DNA of 35,051 bases, taken from assembly GCA_029777935.1 (NCBI GenBank), contig JAKORH010000136.1:1-35051 (forward strand), written 5' to 3'. The notes below the pieces were generated by a model. The model searched no databases. It was not told where the DNA came from and was given only the letters and a program-made list of their open reading frames with translations. This document shows, piece after piece, positions 7,671-16,037 of the stretch. The position numbers were made by a program, and so were the translations under genes. The number at the start of each line of letters is the position of its first letter. The stretch's first letter is position 1. The DNA comes from Pseudomonadota bacterium. GTDB lineage: Bacteria; Pseudomonadota; Gammaproteobacteria; Burkholderiales; Burkholderiaceae.

Positions 7671-8348
7671 ATGACCGAAGCCGAACTCGCCGAACTGCGG
7701 GAGCAGATGCTGACCGAAATCGCCGCGCACTCTGTCCTGGCGAGCGCACGGCTCGGCAAGGGGGAGCTGGCGCCGTGCGTGCTCGAGGCGATCGGCCGGG
7801 TGCCGCGGCACGACTTCGTGCCGCTGGAACTGGCGCCGCTCGCCTATGTCGATTCGCCGCTGCCGATCGGATACGGCAAGACGATCTCGCAGCCATTCAT
7901 CGTCGCCGTGATGACCGACCTGCTGGAGGTCGCGCCGCGCGATGTCGTGCTCGAGGTCGGCACCGGCCTCGGCTACCAGGCCGCGATCCTGTCCGCGCTG
8001 GGGCGGCGCGTCTACACGATCGAGCTGATCGAGGAACTGGCGCTGCAGGCGCGACAGCGGCTGGCGCGCGGCCGGTACGCCAACATCGAGGTGCGCATCG
8101 GCAACGGCGCGAAAGGCTGGCCGGAGCATGCGCCGTTCGACAAGATCATCGTGACCGCCGCGCCCGAGCTGATTCCGCCGGCCCTGCTGTATCAACTGAA
8201 GCCCGGCGGCCGGATGGTAATTCCCGCGGGGCTCGCCGACTCGCAGCAGCTGATGCTGGTCGAGAAGAACGAAGCCGGCCGCATGTCGACGCGGCAGATC
8301 ATGCCGGTGCGCTTCACGCAGCTCGAGGATCCCGACGCCGACGTCTGA
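7671..8348 (+). CDS. pcm: Protein-L-isoaspartate O-methyltransferase
   Basis: A 225-residue enzyme of the PCMT family. It transfers a methyl group from S-adenosylmethionine to the carboxyl of isoaspartyl residues in damaged proteins, starting their repair in the cytoplasm. Visible signatures: PRHDFVPLELAPLAYVDSPL, IGYGKTISQPFIVAVMTDLL (substrate loop), the SAM-binding motif VLEVGTGLGYQAAILSAL (about 93-110), then IVTAAPELIPPALLYQLKPG and GGRMVIPAG. Length is normal for the family. The start at 7671 follows AGGGG seven bases upstream; upstream in-frame codons give no family-like sequence. It ends about 80 bp before the efflux adaptor gene, so it may be the last gene of the short-gene cluster rather than part of the pump operon. 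Confidence 0.93.
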   Translation: MTEAELAELREQMLTEIAAHSVLASARLGKGELAPCVLEAIGRVPRHDFVPLELAPLAYVDSPLPIGYGKTISQPFIVAVMTDLLEVAPRDVVLEVGTGLGYQAAILSALGRRVYTIELIEELALQARQRLARGRYANIEVRIGNGAKGWPEHAPFDKIIVTAAPELIPPALLYQLKPGGRMVIPAGLADSQQLMLVEKNEAGRMSTRQIMPVRFTQLEDPDADV

Positions 8349-8441
8349 TTGCAGTTGAAACGGCCGCCGCGGCGCGCTGCAACGAACGTGCAACCGCGGT
8401 TCGCCACCATGCGCCCCACTTGATCACGAATGGGGCAAGTC

Positions 8442-9653
8442 ATGGCAGCGGGCAATCTCTCGCGCAGGCGATTGGCGGTGCGGCTGGCGGCCGGTGCGGT
8501 GGTCGCGGTCGCGATCGGCGGCGGCTATGTGTACTTCAACGCGCCGGTGAACGCGGCCGCGAATGCATCGGCCGCACCGATGTCGGTGCCGGTGTCGGTC
8601 GCGGCCGCAATCGGCAGGCGCATCGTCGAGTTCGATGAGTTCTCCGGCCGGCTGGAGGCGATCGACAAGGTCGAGGTCAGGCCGCGCGTGGCCGGCTACA
8701 TCGAGTCGATCCACTTCGCGCCTGGCGCGATGGTGAAGAAGGGCGACACGCTGTTCGTGATCGATCCCAGGCCGTACGCGGCCGAGGTCGCGCGCGCCGA
8801 GGCGGCGCTGGCCGGCGCGCAGGCGAAGCTGGCCCTGGCGAACTCCGAACTGGCGCGCGCACGGACGCTGCTCGACGAGCGCGCTATCGCGCAGCGCGAG
8901 TTCGAGGAGCGCGTCAATGCGCAGCGGGAGGGACAGGCATCGCTGCAGTCGGCGCAGGCGGCGCTCGACATTGCGCGGCTGAACCTCGGCTACACGCGGG
9001 TCGTCGCGCCGATCAGCGGCCGCGCGAGCCGTGCCGAGGTCACGGTGGGCAACCTCGTCGCCGCGGGCGCGGGCGGGCCGGCGCTGACCTCGATCGTGTC
9101 GACCTCGCCGATCTACGCGACCTTCGAGGTCGACGAGCAGGCGTACCTGAAGTTCGCGCATGTCGCCGCCGGCCGCGGCGCGAAGCACCTGCCGGTCTAC
9201 ATGGGACTGGCCAACGAGGCGGGCTTCCCGCGCCAGGGCGCGATCGAATTCGTAGACAACCGGCTCGACCCGCAGTCGGGGACGATCCGCGTGCGCGCCC
9301 TGTTCGCCAACGCCGACGGCTGGCTCGCGCCCGGCATGTTCGCGCGGCTGAAGGTCGGCGCGGGCGAGGCCGGGCCCGCGGTGCTGATCGACGATCGCGC
9401 GGTCGGCACCGACCAGAGCCGCAAGTTCGTGTTCGTTGTCGGCGCCGACGGCAACGTCGCGTACCGCGAGGTCAAGCTCGGCCCGATCGTCGACGGGCTG
9501 CGCGTGGTGCGCGATGGCCTGGCGGCGGGCGAGCAGATCGTTGTCAACGGGCTGCAGCGCGTACGTCCCGGCGTTCCGGTGGCGCCGACCGTGGTGCAGA
9601 TGGAGCGCAAGCCGGAGCTGGCGCAGCAGCCGTCGGGGACGGCAGGAAGCTGA
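8442..9653 (+). CDS. RND efflux periplasmic adaptor (membrane fusion protein)
   Basis: About 403 residues. An N-terminal basic stretch and hydrophobic anchor (RRRLAVRLAAGAVVAVAIGG) are followed by the AcrA/MexE-type core. This comprises a lipoyl-like half (VEVRPRVAGYIESIHFAPGA, about 80-100), a helical hairpin rich in Ala/Glu/Arg (about 120-175), the second lipoyl half (LNLGYTRVVAPISGRASRAE) and beta-barrel/membrane-proximal domains (LDPQSGTIRVRALF). It should bridge the inner-membrane pump and the outer-membrane channel encoded downstream. I place the start at 8442 with GGGG upstream; ATG 8430 in frame adds four residues and is also possible. The 3' end is followed by a palindromic repeat before the pump gene. 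Confidence 0.92.
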   Translation: MAAGNLSRRRLAVRLAAGAVVAVAIGGGYVYFNAPVNAAANASAAPMSVPVSVAAAIGRRIVEFDEFSGRLEAIDKVEVRPRVAGYIESIHFAPGAMVKKGDTLFVIDPRPYAAEVARAEAALAGAQAKLALANSELARARTLLDERAIAQREFEERVNAQREGQASLQSAQAALDIARLNLGYTRVVAPISGRASRAEVTVGNLVAAGAGGPALTSIVSTSPIYATFEVDEQAYLKFAHVAAGRGAKHLPVYMGLANEAGFPRQGAIEFVDNRLDPQSGTIRVRALFANADGWLAPGMFARLKVGAGEAGPAVLIDDRAVGTDQSRKFVFVVGADGNVAYREVKLGPIVDGLRVVRDGLAAGEQIVVNGLQRVRPGVPVAPTVVQMERKPELAQQPSGTAGS

Positions 9654-9673
9654 CATGACGCGCTGCGCCGCAG

Positions 9674-9750
9674 CCCTCACCCCAACCCCTCTTCCGGAGG
9701 GAGAGGGGCTTGCATCCCTCTTCCTCCGGGAGAGGGAGCGAGGGTGAGGG
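9674..9750. repeat. Palindromic intergenic repeat (CCCTCACCC family), copy 1
   Basis: A 77-bp element with outer arms CCCTCACCC/GGGTGAGGG enclosing two internal hairpins (CCCCTCTTCC...GGGAGAGGGG and CCCTCTTCC...GGGAGAGGG), so the RNA can fold as a three-way junction. It lies between the adaptor stop and the pump start. A near-identical copy is at 20562-20639. This resembles the REP-like intergenic elements known from many proteobacteria. Confidence 0.85.
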
Positions 9751-9786
9751 AAAGCGATCTCGACAACACGGAAGAGTCTGGAACCC

Positions 9787-12700
9787 ATGAAGCTTTCCCA
9801 CTACTTCATCGACCGCCCCATCCTCGCGGGCGTGCTGTCGATCGTGATCTTTCTCGCGGGGCTGCTGGCGATCTTCCGGCTGCCGGTTTCCGAGTATCCG
9901 GACGTCGCGCCGCCGAACGTCGTCGTCGCCGCCAGTTATCCGGGCGCCAACCCGAAGGTCGTCGCGGAGTCAGTGGCCACGCCGCTGGAGGAAGCGATCA
10001 ACGGCGTCGAAGGGATGCTGTACATGGGCTCGCAGGCGACCAGCGACGGTCGCCTCACGCTGACGGTCACCTTCAAGCTCGGCACCGATCCGGATCTCGC
10101 GCAGCAACTGGTGCAGAACCGCGTGCAGCAGGCGTTGCCAAGGCTGCCGGAGGAAGTGCGACGGCTGGGCGTGGTCACGTCGAAGCGCTCGCCCGACCTG
10201 CTGATGGTCGTGCATCTGTTGTCGCCCAACCAGCGCTACGACGCCAACTACCTGCGCAACTACGCAGTGCTGAACGTCAGGGACGTGCTCGGCCGCATTC
10301 CCGGCGTCGGCGACGCGCTCGTGTTCGGCGCCGGCGACTACGCGATGCGCGCCTGGCTCGATCCCGACAAGGTTGCCGCCCGCGGCTTGACGGCGACCGA
10401 GGTCGCCAACGCGATCCGCGACCAGAACGCCAACGTCGCCGCCGGCGTGATCGGCGCGCCGCCGTCGGCGCCCGGCGTCGACTACCAGCTCGCGGTCAGC
10501 GCGCGTGGGCGGCTCGCCACCGAGGACGAATTCGGCGCCATCGTGATCAAGACCTCGGCCGACGGTGCCGTGACACGGCTGCGCGACGTGGCGCGCATCG
10601 AACTGGGCGCGGCCGACTACTCGGTGCGCAGCCTCTTGAACAACACGCCCGCCGTAGCGGTGGCGATCTTCCAGGCGCCGGGGTCGAACGCACTGGCAAT
10701 CGCGCAGAACGTGCGCGCGGCGATGGACGAACTGAAGGGCAACATGCCCGAGGGAGTCAGCTATCAGATCGTCTACGACACCACGCGCTTCGTGAAGAGC
10801 TCGATCGAGGAGGTGATCAAGACGCTGCTGGAGGCGGTCGCGCTGGTGGTGCTGGTCGTGATCGTGTTCCTGCAGACGTGGCGCGCGTCGATCATTCCGC
10901 TGGTGGCCGTGCCGGTGTCGATCGTCGGCACGTTCGCGCTGCTGCTGGCGTTCGGCTTCTCGATCAACGTGCTGTCGCTGTTCGGGCTGGTGCTGGCGAT
11001 CGGCATCGTGGTCGACGATGCGATCGTGGTGGTCGAGAACGTCGAGCGCAACATCGAGGCCGGGCTCGGTCCGCGCGACGCCACCGTGCGCGCGATGAAC
11101 GAAGTCAGCGGCCCGATCGTCGCGATCGCGCTGGTGCTGATCGCGGTCTTCGTGCCGCTGGCGTTCGTGTCGGGGCTGACGGGGCAGTTCTACCGCCAGT
11201 TCGCGCTGACGATCGCGATCTCGACCGTGATCTCGGCGTTCAACTCGCTGACGCTGTCGCCGGCGCTGGCCGCGATCCTGCTCAAGCCGCGCGGCGCGCA
11301 GGACGACCGCTTCACGAGCGCGATGAATGCCGTGCTCGGCCGCTTCTTCCGCGCGTTCAACCGCTTCTTCCGGCGCTCGTCGGGCGCCTACAGCGGCGGC
11401 GTGGCGCGCGTGCTGAACCGCAAGGCGGCGGTGATGGGCGTGTACGTGCTGCTGATCGGTGCGGCCGCGTTCGTGTTCCATGTGGTGCCGCGCGGCTTCG
11501 TCCCGAGCCAGGACAAGCAGTACCTGGTCGGCTTCGCGCAATTGCCCGACGGCGCCACGCTCGACCGCGCCGAGAACGTGATCCGCCGCATGTCGGACAT
11601 CGCGCTCGAGCAGCCCGGCGTCGAGGCGGCGGTCGCCTTTCCGGGCATCTCGCTGAACGGCTTCACCAACGCGTCCAACGCCGGCGTCGTGTTCGTCACG
11701 TTGAAGCCCTTCGACGAACGCCGCGCGCCGAACCTGTCGGGCTTCGCGATCGCGGGCAGCCTGAACCAGAAGTTCATGGCGATCCAGGACGCGTTCACGA
11801 TGGTGTTCCCGCCGCCGCCGGTGCAGGGGCTGGGCGTGATCGGCGGCTTCAAGATGCAGTTCGAGGACCGCGCGGCGCTCGGCTACGAGGCACTCGACGC
11901 AGCGACCCAGGCGTTCCTCGGCAAGGCGTACCGGACGCCGGAGCTTGCAGGCGTGTTCAGCAACTACCGGATCAACGTGCCGCAGCTCCATGCGGACGTG
12001 AACCGCGTGAAGGCGCGGCAGCTCGGCGTGCCGGTGACCGACGTGTTCGACACGATGCAGGTCTATCTCGGCTCGCTGTACGTGAACGACTTCAACCGCT
12101 TCGGTCGTACCTACCAGGTCAAGCTGCAGGCCGACGCGCCCTTCCGCGCGCACGCGGAGGACATCGGCCGGCTGAAGACGCGCAACGAACGCGGCGAGAT
12201 GGTGCCGCTGGCGTCGCTGATCACGGTCACGCCGAGCTTCGGCCCTGACCGCGTGATGCGCTACAACGGCTACACCGCCGCCGACATCAACGGCGGTCCG
12301 GCGCCGGGCTTCAGCTCCGGGCAGGCGCAGGCGGCGGCCGAGCGGATCGCGCGCGAAGTGCTGCCGAAGGGTATCGCGTTCGAGTGGACCGAGCTGACGT
12401 ACCAGGAGATCCTCGCCGGCAACACCGCGATCGTCGTGTTCCCGCTGGCGGTGCTGCTGGTGTTCCTGGTGCTGGCGGCCCTGTACGAGAGCTGGACGCT
12501 GCCGCTGGCGATCATCCTGATCGCGCCGATGGCGCTGCTGGCCGCGATCACCGGCGTGTGGCTGACGCGCGGCGACAACAACGTGTTCACGCAGATCGCG
12601 TTCGTCGTTCTGATGGGGCTGGCGGCGAAGAACGCGATCCTGATCGTCGAATTCGCGCGCGATCTGGAGCGTGCCGGCCGCACGACCGTGCAGGCCGCGA

Positions 12701-12978
12701 TCGAGGCGAGCCGGCTGCGGCTGCGGCCGATCCTGATGACCTCGTTCGCGTTCGTGATGGGCGTGGTGCCGCTGGCGTTCTCGGTCGGCGCCGGTGCCGA
12801 GATGCGGCGCGCGATCGGCATCGCGGTGTTTTCCGGGATGCTCGGTGTCACCTTCTTCGGCCTCGTGCTGACGCCGGTGTTCTACGTGCTGCTGCGCAAG
12901 CTCGCGCAGCGCTTCGCGCGCGCCCCGGCCGGCGGCGCGCTGCCGCTCGCCCAACCCGCGGCGCCGCGCGAGGAGTAG
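9787..12978 (+). CDS. RND multidrug efflux pump, HAE1 family inner-membrane transporter
   Basis: A 1063-residue protein of normal length for AcrB/MexF-type pumps. Features: TM1 at the N-terminus (FIDRPILAGVLSIVIFLAGL); the porter domain with VEGMLYMGSQATSDGR; a block of membrane helices around 340-490 with the proton-relay aspartates in AIGIVVDDAIVVVENVERN; a second porter half (about 560-870); and a second helix block ending with NNVFTQIAFVVLMGLAAKNA ILIVEFARD. The overall sequence looks closest to the MexF/BpeF/OqxB side of the family, which exports amphiphilic drugs such as chloramphenicol and quinolones; the true substrate range is unknown. It should function as a trimer with the flanking adaptor and outer-membrane factor. 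No local TetR or LysR repressor adjoins the operon. Confidence 0.95.
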   Translation: MKLSHYFIDRPILAGVLSIVIFLAGLLAIFRLPVSEYPDVAPPNVVVAASYPGANPKVVAESVATPLEEAINGVEGMLYMGSQATSDGRLTLTVTFKLGTDPDLAQQLVQNRVQQALPRLPEEVRRLGVVTSKRSPDLLMVVHLLSPNQRYDANYLRNYAVLNVRDVLGRIPGVGDALVFGAGDYAMRAWLDPDKVAARGLTATEVANAIRDQNANVAAGVIGAPPSAPGVDYQLAVSARGRLATEDEFGAIVIKTSADGAVTRLRDVARIELGAADYSVRSLLNNTPAVAVAIFQAPGSNALAIAQNVRAAMDELKGNMPEGVSYQIVYDTTRFVKSSIEEVIKTLLEAVALVVLVVIVFLQTWRASIIPLVAVPVSIVGTFALLLAFGFSINVLSLFGLVLAIGIVVDDAIVVVENVERNIEAGLGPRDATVRAMNEVSGPIVAIALVLIAVFVPLAFVSGLTGQFYRQFALTIAISTVISAFNSLTLSPALAAILLKPRGAQDDRFTSAMNAVLGRFFRAFNRFFRRSSGAYSGGVARVLNRKAAVMGVYVLLIGAAAFVFHVVPRGFVPSQDKQYLVGFAQLPDGATLDRAENVIRRMSDIALEQPGVEAAVAFPGISLNGFTNASNAGVVFVTLKPFDERRAPNLSGFAIAGSLNQKFMAIQDAFTMVFPPPPVQGLGVIGGFKMQFEDRAALGYEALDAATQAFLGKAYRTPELAGVFSNYRINVPQLHADVNRVKARQLGVPVTDVFDTMQVYLGSLYVNDFNRFGRTYQVKLQADAPFRAHAEDIGRLKTRNERGEMVPLASLITVTPSFGPDRVMRYNGYTAADINGGPAPGFSSGQAQAAAERIAREVLPKGIAFEWTELTYQEILAGNTAIVVFPLAVLLVFLVLAALYESWTLPLAIILIAPMALLAAITGVWLTRGDNNVFTQIAFVVLMGLAAKNAILIVEFARDLERAGRTTVQAAIEASRLRLRPILMTSFAFVMGVVPLAFSVGAGAEMRRAIGIAVFSGMLGVTFFGLVLTPVFYVLLRKLAQRFARAPAGGALPLAQPAAPREE

Positions 12979-12995
12979 CGACGAAAGTATCGATC

Positions 12996-13155
12996 AACCA
13001 CGGAGAGCACAGAGAGCACAGAGGAAGACGATCGGGGCACCGTCGCCCCGGCGCAGGCCGGGGCCCAATTGCGATGCCGGGAATTGGGCCCCGGCCTTCG
13101 CCGGGGCGACGAAAGCTGCATCTCCTGTCTGTGTTCTCTGTTTCCTCTGTGGTGA
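12996..13155. repeat. Nested palindrome: outer ACCACGGAG-type arms around a perfect-arm hairpin
   Basis: The gap between pump and outer-membrane-factor genes is almost entirely repeat. The inner element (13042-13110) has 29-bp arms with 28 of 29 positions complementary and an 11-base loop. It is flanked by imperfect inverted arms of another repeat type (about 12996-13023, CCACGGAGAGCACAGAGAG, and 13127-13155, TGTTCTCTGTTTCCTCTGTG). The inner element shares the GTCGCCCCGGCGCAGG arm with the repeats at 23562 and 24430. Confidence 0.85.
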
Positions 13156-13178
13156 ACAAAGCCTTTGGAGAACACTCG

Positions 13179-14642
13179 ATGAGAACTTCCCTTGCCGCCG
13201 CAACGCTCTCTGCCGCGCTGCTGCTCGCCGCCTGCGGCGTCGCGCCGACCTACCAGCGGCCGGATGCGCACGCCGGCGCCGCATTCAAGGAAGCCGTGCC
13301 CGAATCGGCGCAATGGAAGCGCGCGGAACCGGGCGAGGCGCTCGAACGCGGCCAATGGTGGACGATCTTCGACGACGCGCGGCTGAACGAGCTCGAGGCC
13401 GATGCCGCGCGCGCCAACCCGACGCTGAAGGCAGGCTTGGCGCGGCTGGCGCAGGCACGCGCGGCGGCCGGCATCGCCGAGTCGCAGCGCTTCCCGACCG
13501 TCGAAGCCGGTGCCGGCGCAACCAGGCTGCGCGCGTCCCCGGCATCGCTGGGCCTGTCGCCCGGCGCCGACGTACCGCCGCAGACGCTGTGGCGCGCGCA
13601 GCTCGGCGCAAGCTACGAGGTCGATCTGTTCGGCCGCGTGGCGAACGAAGTCGCCGCAGCGCGCGCCGATGTCGCACAGACCGAGGGACTGTACAAGTCG
13701 CTGCTGCTCGCGATCCAGGCCGATGTCGCCCAGACCTATCTCGCGCTGCGCGGGTTCGACGCCGAGATTGCGCTGCTTGCCGACACCGTGAGGCTGCGCG
13801 AGGAGGCGCTGGCGCTGGTCGAGCGGCGCTTCAAGGCCGGCGAGATCGCCGAGCTCGATGTCGCGCGCGCCAGGACGGAACTCGCGACCACGCGCGCCGA
13901 GGGAGTCGCGCTGACGCGCCGGCGCGCCGAGCTCGAGCACGCGCTCGCCGTGCTGGTCGGCCAGACGCCGGCGGAGCTGAATCTGCCGTCGCAGCCGCTG
14001 GCGTTCAGGCCGATCGCGATCCCGCCGGGAGTGCCGTCGCAACTGCTGGAGCGCCGGCCCGACATCGCCGCCGCAGAGCGCGCGATGGCGGCGGCCAATG
14101 CGCGCGTCGGCATCGCGCGCGCCGCGTGGTTTCCGCGCCTGACGCTGACCGGGCTGCTGGGTTTCGAGGCGGGAAACACCGGCGATCTGTTCCGCGCGTC
14201 GAGTCGCACGTGGGCGCTCGGGCCGATCGCCGGCACCGCGCTCGCGCTGACGGTATTCGACGGCGGCCGCCGCGCGGCGAACGAGCAGGGCGCGCGCGCC
14301 GCCTTCGACGAGACCGCAGCGGACTATCGGCAGGCGGTGCTCGCTTCGCTGCGCGAGGTCGAGGATTCGTTGTCGGGCCTGCGCATCCTGGCGCAGCAGG
14401 CGGACGCGCAGGCGCAGGCCGTCGAGTCGGCGCAGCGCGCGGCGTCGCTGTCGAACTCGCGCTACCGCGCCGGCTACGTCAACTACCTCGAAGTGATCGA
14501 TGCCGAGCGCCAGGTGCTGGCCAACCGGCGCGTCGCCACCCAGGTCGAGCGCGAACGCGCGCTGTCGACGGTCGCGCTGGTGCGCGCGCTCGGCGGCGGC
14601 TGGGACACGCTGCCCAGGCTGGCCGCCAGTTCGGCGCGGTGA
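13179..14642 (+). CDS. Outer-membrane efflux lipoprotein (NodT/OprM-type, TolC superfamily)
   Basis: 487 residues. A lipoprotein signal is clear: basic start, hydrophobic core and lipobox LAAC with C19 as the lipidated residue. After CGVAPTYQRPD come two structurally repeated OEP halves with long helical segments. Recognisable pieces are QWWTIFDDARLNELEADAAR, the strand ASYEVDLFGRV, LLERRPDIAAAERAMAAANA RVG, FPRLTLTGLLG and SLSNSRYRAGYVNYLEVIDA. This is the channel partner completing the tripartite pump. The start at 13179 is chosen for the signal peptide and TTGGAG upstream. Although 200 bp from the pump stop, the gap is repeat sequence rather than a clear promoter, so co-transcription is likely but may be modulated by the hairpin. 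Confidence 0.94.
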   Translation: MRTSLAAATLSAALLLAACGVAPTYQRPDAHAGAAFKEAVPESAQWKRAEPGEALERGQWWTIFDDARLNELEADAARANPTLKAGLARLAQARAAAGIAESQRFPTVEAGAGATRLRASPASLGLSPGADVPPQTLWRAQLGASYEVDLFGRVANEVAAARADVAQTEGLYKSLLLAIQADVAQTYLALRGFDAEIALLADTVRLREEALALVERRFKAGEIAELDVARARTELATTRAEGVALTRRRAELEHALAVLVGQTPAELNLPSQPLAFRPIAIPPGVPSQLLERRPDIAAAERAMAAANARVGIARAAWFPRLTLTGLLGFEAGNTGDLFRASSRTWALGPIAGTALALTVFDGGRRAANEQGARAAFDETAADYRQAVLASLREVEDSLSGLRILAQQADAQAQAVESAQRAASLSNSRYRAGYVNYLEVIDAERQVLANRRVATQVERERALSTVALVRALGGGWDTLPRLAASSAR

Positions 14643-14789
14643 CCGCGACCACGCGACAGGCTTCATCCCGATGACGCCGCGGGTGCCGATACCGGCGTGC
14701 CTCGTGCCGCTGTTCGTGGTGCTTCGTGTGATTGCGCTGCTGAGGTCGCCGGACGCCGCGGCGACGGCGCTCCGGTTGCCGCGCGGCGC

Positions 14790-14905
14790 GGCGTGCTGCA
14801 GGCGCATCCGCGCGGGCGGATCGATACGCCGCTGAAGCCGCGGATCGCGCCGATCGAAGCGGTCTACGGCACACCGGTGATCGACATCAAGCCGGTGCTC
14901 TTTGC
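14790..14905 (+). pseudogene. Possible remnant of a TsaA/TrmO-like methyltransferase gene (C-terminal motif)
   Basis: In one plus-strand frame this stretch reads RIDTPLKPRIAPIEAVYGTP followed by VIDIKPVL. The YGTPVIDIKPVL segment resembles the conserved DGTPVLDIKP motif near the C-terminus of TsaA/TrmO proteins, which methylate the threonylcarbamoyl-adenosine at tRNA position 37. Nothing upstream reads as the rest of that protein in any frame I followed, and the reading continues past the motif into low-complexity sequence. I infer a decayed fragment; chance resemblance of a 12-residue motif is the main alternative. Confidence 0.3.
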
Positions 14906-14914
14906 TGCGCCGGC

Positions 14915-14955
14915 AAAGAAACGCCCCGCCGCGAGGGGAGTCGATCGGCGGGGCG
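14915..14955 (-). terminator. Intrinsic terminator for the PagL-type gene
   Basis: Perfect 10-bp stem CGCCCCGCCG (14922-14931) with CGGCGGGGCG (14946-14955) and a 14-base loop. Read on the minus strand the stem is followed by TTTCTTTG, the U-rich tract of an intrinsic terminator. It lies about 160 bp beyond the stop of the minus-strand PagL-type gene. On the plus strand it could also stop transcripts leaving the efflux operon, but there the downstream bases are not U-rich. Confidence 0.55.
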
Positions 14956-15113
14956 AACGCGCCGTAGCGGCGCGAGGGGAGGAGACTTGAGCTGAACCGG
15001 CAGTGCAGCCGGCCGGCTCGACTGCACTGTGAACGCGCCGGGTTACGGTTCCGTTGCAGCGCGCGCGCCCGATGTTGCAAATGAAATCTGTCCGGCGCGG
15101 TCGATCCAGATGC

Positions 15114-15701
15114 TCAGCTATCGGACTGCTCCATCGGCACGACCACGCGCAACTGCACGAAGTTCTCGCCCGGATTCGGCGTATCGATGCCGGCATTGGA
15201 GAAGTGCTCCACGCGCAACAGCCATTCCCAATGGCGGCCCTCCTGCATCCGGTAGCCGATGCCGACGTGGTCGCCGAAGTTGAACGCGGTCGAGAAGCGT
15301 TTCTCGCGCGTGCGGTACAGCGGCGTCAGCATGTCGAAGCCGATCGCTCCTTCGGCGAACCAGCCGCCTGGCGCACCGGACGGCCAGTAGCGCAGCGTTG
15401 GCGTGAATCCAACCTGGGTGACGATCGCGCTCCCGCCGCCCTGGTCGGCGCGCCAGTGGCCGAGCGACAGTTCGCCGTACGCCGTCGCGAGCCCGTGTGT
15501 GCCGATCTTCCAGTGGCGGTTGAAGTCCCAGAGGGCGCCGATCGTGACCGAGGTCGTTTCCGACGCGCGCCCCAGTTGCGCGAACACCGCCTTGGGCGCG
15601 AGGGCGCCGCGCGGTGCCGGTGGCATCGCGTCTTCCTGCGCCAGCGCAGCGTGCGACAGCGCGGCGATCGCCAGCGCGGCAATGCGAGCGAACGGTTTCA
15701 T
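15114..15701 (-). CDS. pagL: Acyloxyacyl hydrolase / lipid A 3-O-deacylase (PagL-type)
   Basis: 195 residues with a signal peptide (MKPFARIAALAIAALSHAAL, cleavage after ALA near residue 21). The rest has the alternating pattern of a small outer-membrane beta-barrel. The C-terminal signature RVEHFSNAGIDTPNPGENF carries the expected catalytic residues H166 and S168 and a downstream acid, E179, matching the His-Ser-Glu arrangement of PagL. The enzyme removes the 3-O-acyl chain of lipid A in the outer membrane, which lowers endotoxin signalling and alters barrier properties. It is monocistronic as far as I can see, convergent with the efflux operon, with a terminator-like hairpin downstream. The upstream 336 bp hold no gene. 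Confidence 0.88.
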   Translation of the reverse strand: MKPFARIAALAIAALSHAALAQEDAMPPAPRGALAPKAVFAQLGRASETTSVTIGALWDFNRHWKIGTHGLATAYGELSLGHWRADQGGGSAIVTQVGFTPTLRYWPSGAPGGWFAEGAIGFDMLTPLYRTREKRFSTAFNFGDHVGIGYRMQEGRHWEWLLRVEHFSNAGIDTPNPGENFVQLRVVVPMEQSDS

Positions 15702-16037
15702 CGAGCTGCGGCGCGACGCGTCGCTGCGTTCGGCCGCGCGTCCGCGCTGTCCCTTGGACCGGACGCGCCCGCGCCCGTTCGCATCGCAATCGGGCGCGAG
15801 CGGCGGCCGGATGAGTCCGGAACGTTCACAGCGGCGTCGGACGCGTCGAAGGAGCGGAAGGCGCGCGCGGGGGCGGCGCGGCGCATGGCTGGCGAGCGTG
15901 CGCTGCGTCGTCGTGGCGACGGCAGGTCCGGACTCTGCGCCGCGTCAGTCGCGCCGCGAAGTCCGGACTTGCGCAGGCAATGCTCGCTTCGCCGGTTCGC
16001 TCGCAATCGCGCGCAGACCAGCACGCCGGAGCGGGCT
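15702..16037. other. Intergenic region upstream of the PagL-type gene
   Basis: 336 bp with no credible gene on either strand. It should carry the promoter of the minus-strand PagL-type gene. The only structure I see is the palindromic octamer GTCCGGAC occurring twice (15926-15933 and 15961-15968), both followed by CT or TT and a GCGC-rich stretch; it could be an operator pair or a degraded repeat. Confidence 0.4.

Larger units (their letters stand above)
14643..15113. other. Gap between convergent genes; repeat-free, contains gene remnant and terminator
   Basis: About 470 bp without an intact gene. It contains a short stretch that translates like the C-terminal motif of a TsaA/TrmO-type protein (listed separately), two hairpins (14900-14918, CTTTGC/GCAAAG; 14922-14955), and otherwise sequence in which I see nothing. 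Short ORFs here (14671-14835 and others) lack ribosome sites and family features. Confidence 0.55.

Noticed and set aside
8413..8440. Inverted repeats GCCCCA/TGGGGC and ACTTG/CAAGT around the efflux adaptor start, considered as a repressor operator
   Set aside because: The arms are short (5-6 bp), the two pairs overlap and exclude each other, and no adjacent repressor gene exists.
9970..12954. A 994-codon open frame antisense to the RND pump gene
   Set aside because: The translation is low-complexity (R, H, Q, D, A) with no domains, and the plus strand is a clear full-length RND pump. Long antisense frames are expected at this GC content.
12996..13155. Considered as a CRISPR-like array or attachment site because of repeated AGAGCAC units
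   Set aside because: No regularly spaced unique spacers and no integrase or cas genes; the units are arms of a palindromic repeat.
12882..15080. 732-codon minus-strand frame over the outer-membrane-factor gene
   Set aside because: Antisense shadow; the plus strand has a lipoprotein signal and OEP repeats.
15926..15968. Two GTCCGGAC octamers considered as an operator pair for the PagL-type gene
   Set aside because: The octamer is self-complementary and GC-rich, so chance recurrence in this sequence is plausible; no other support.
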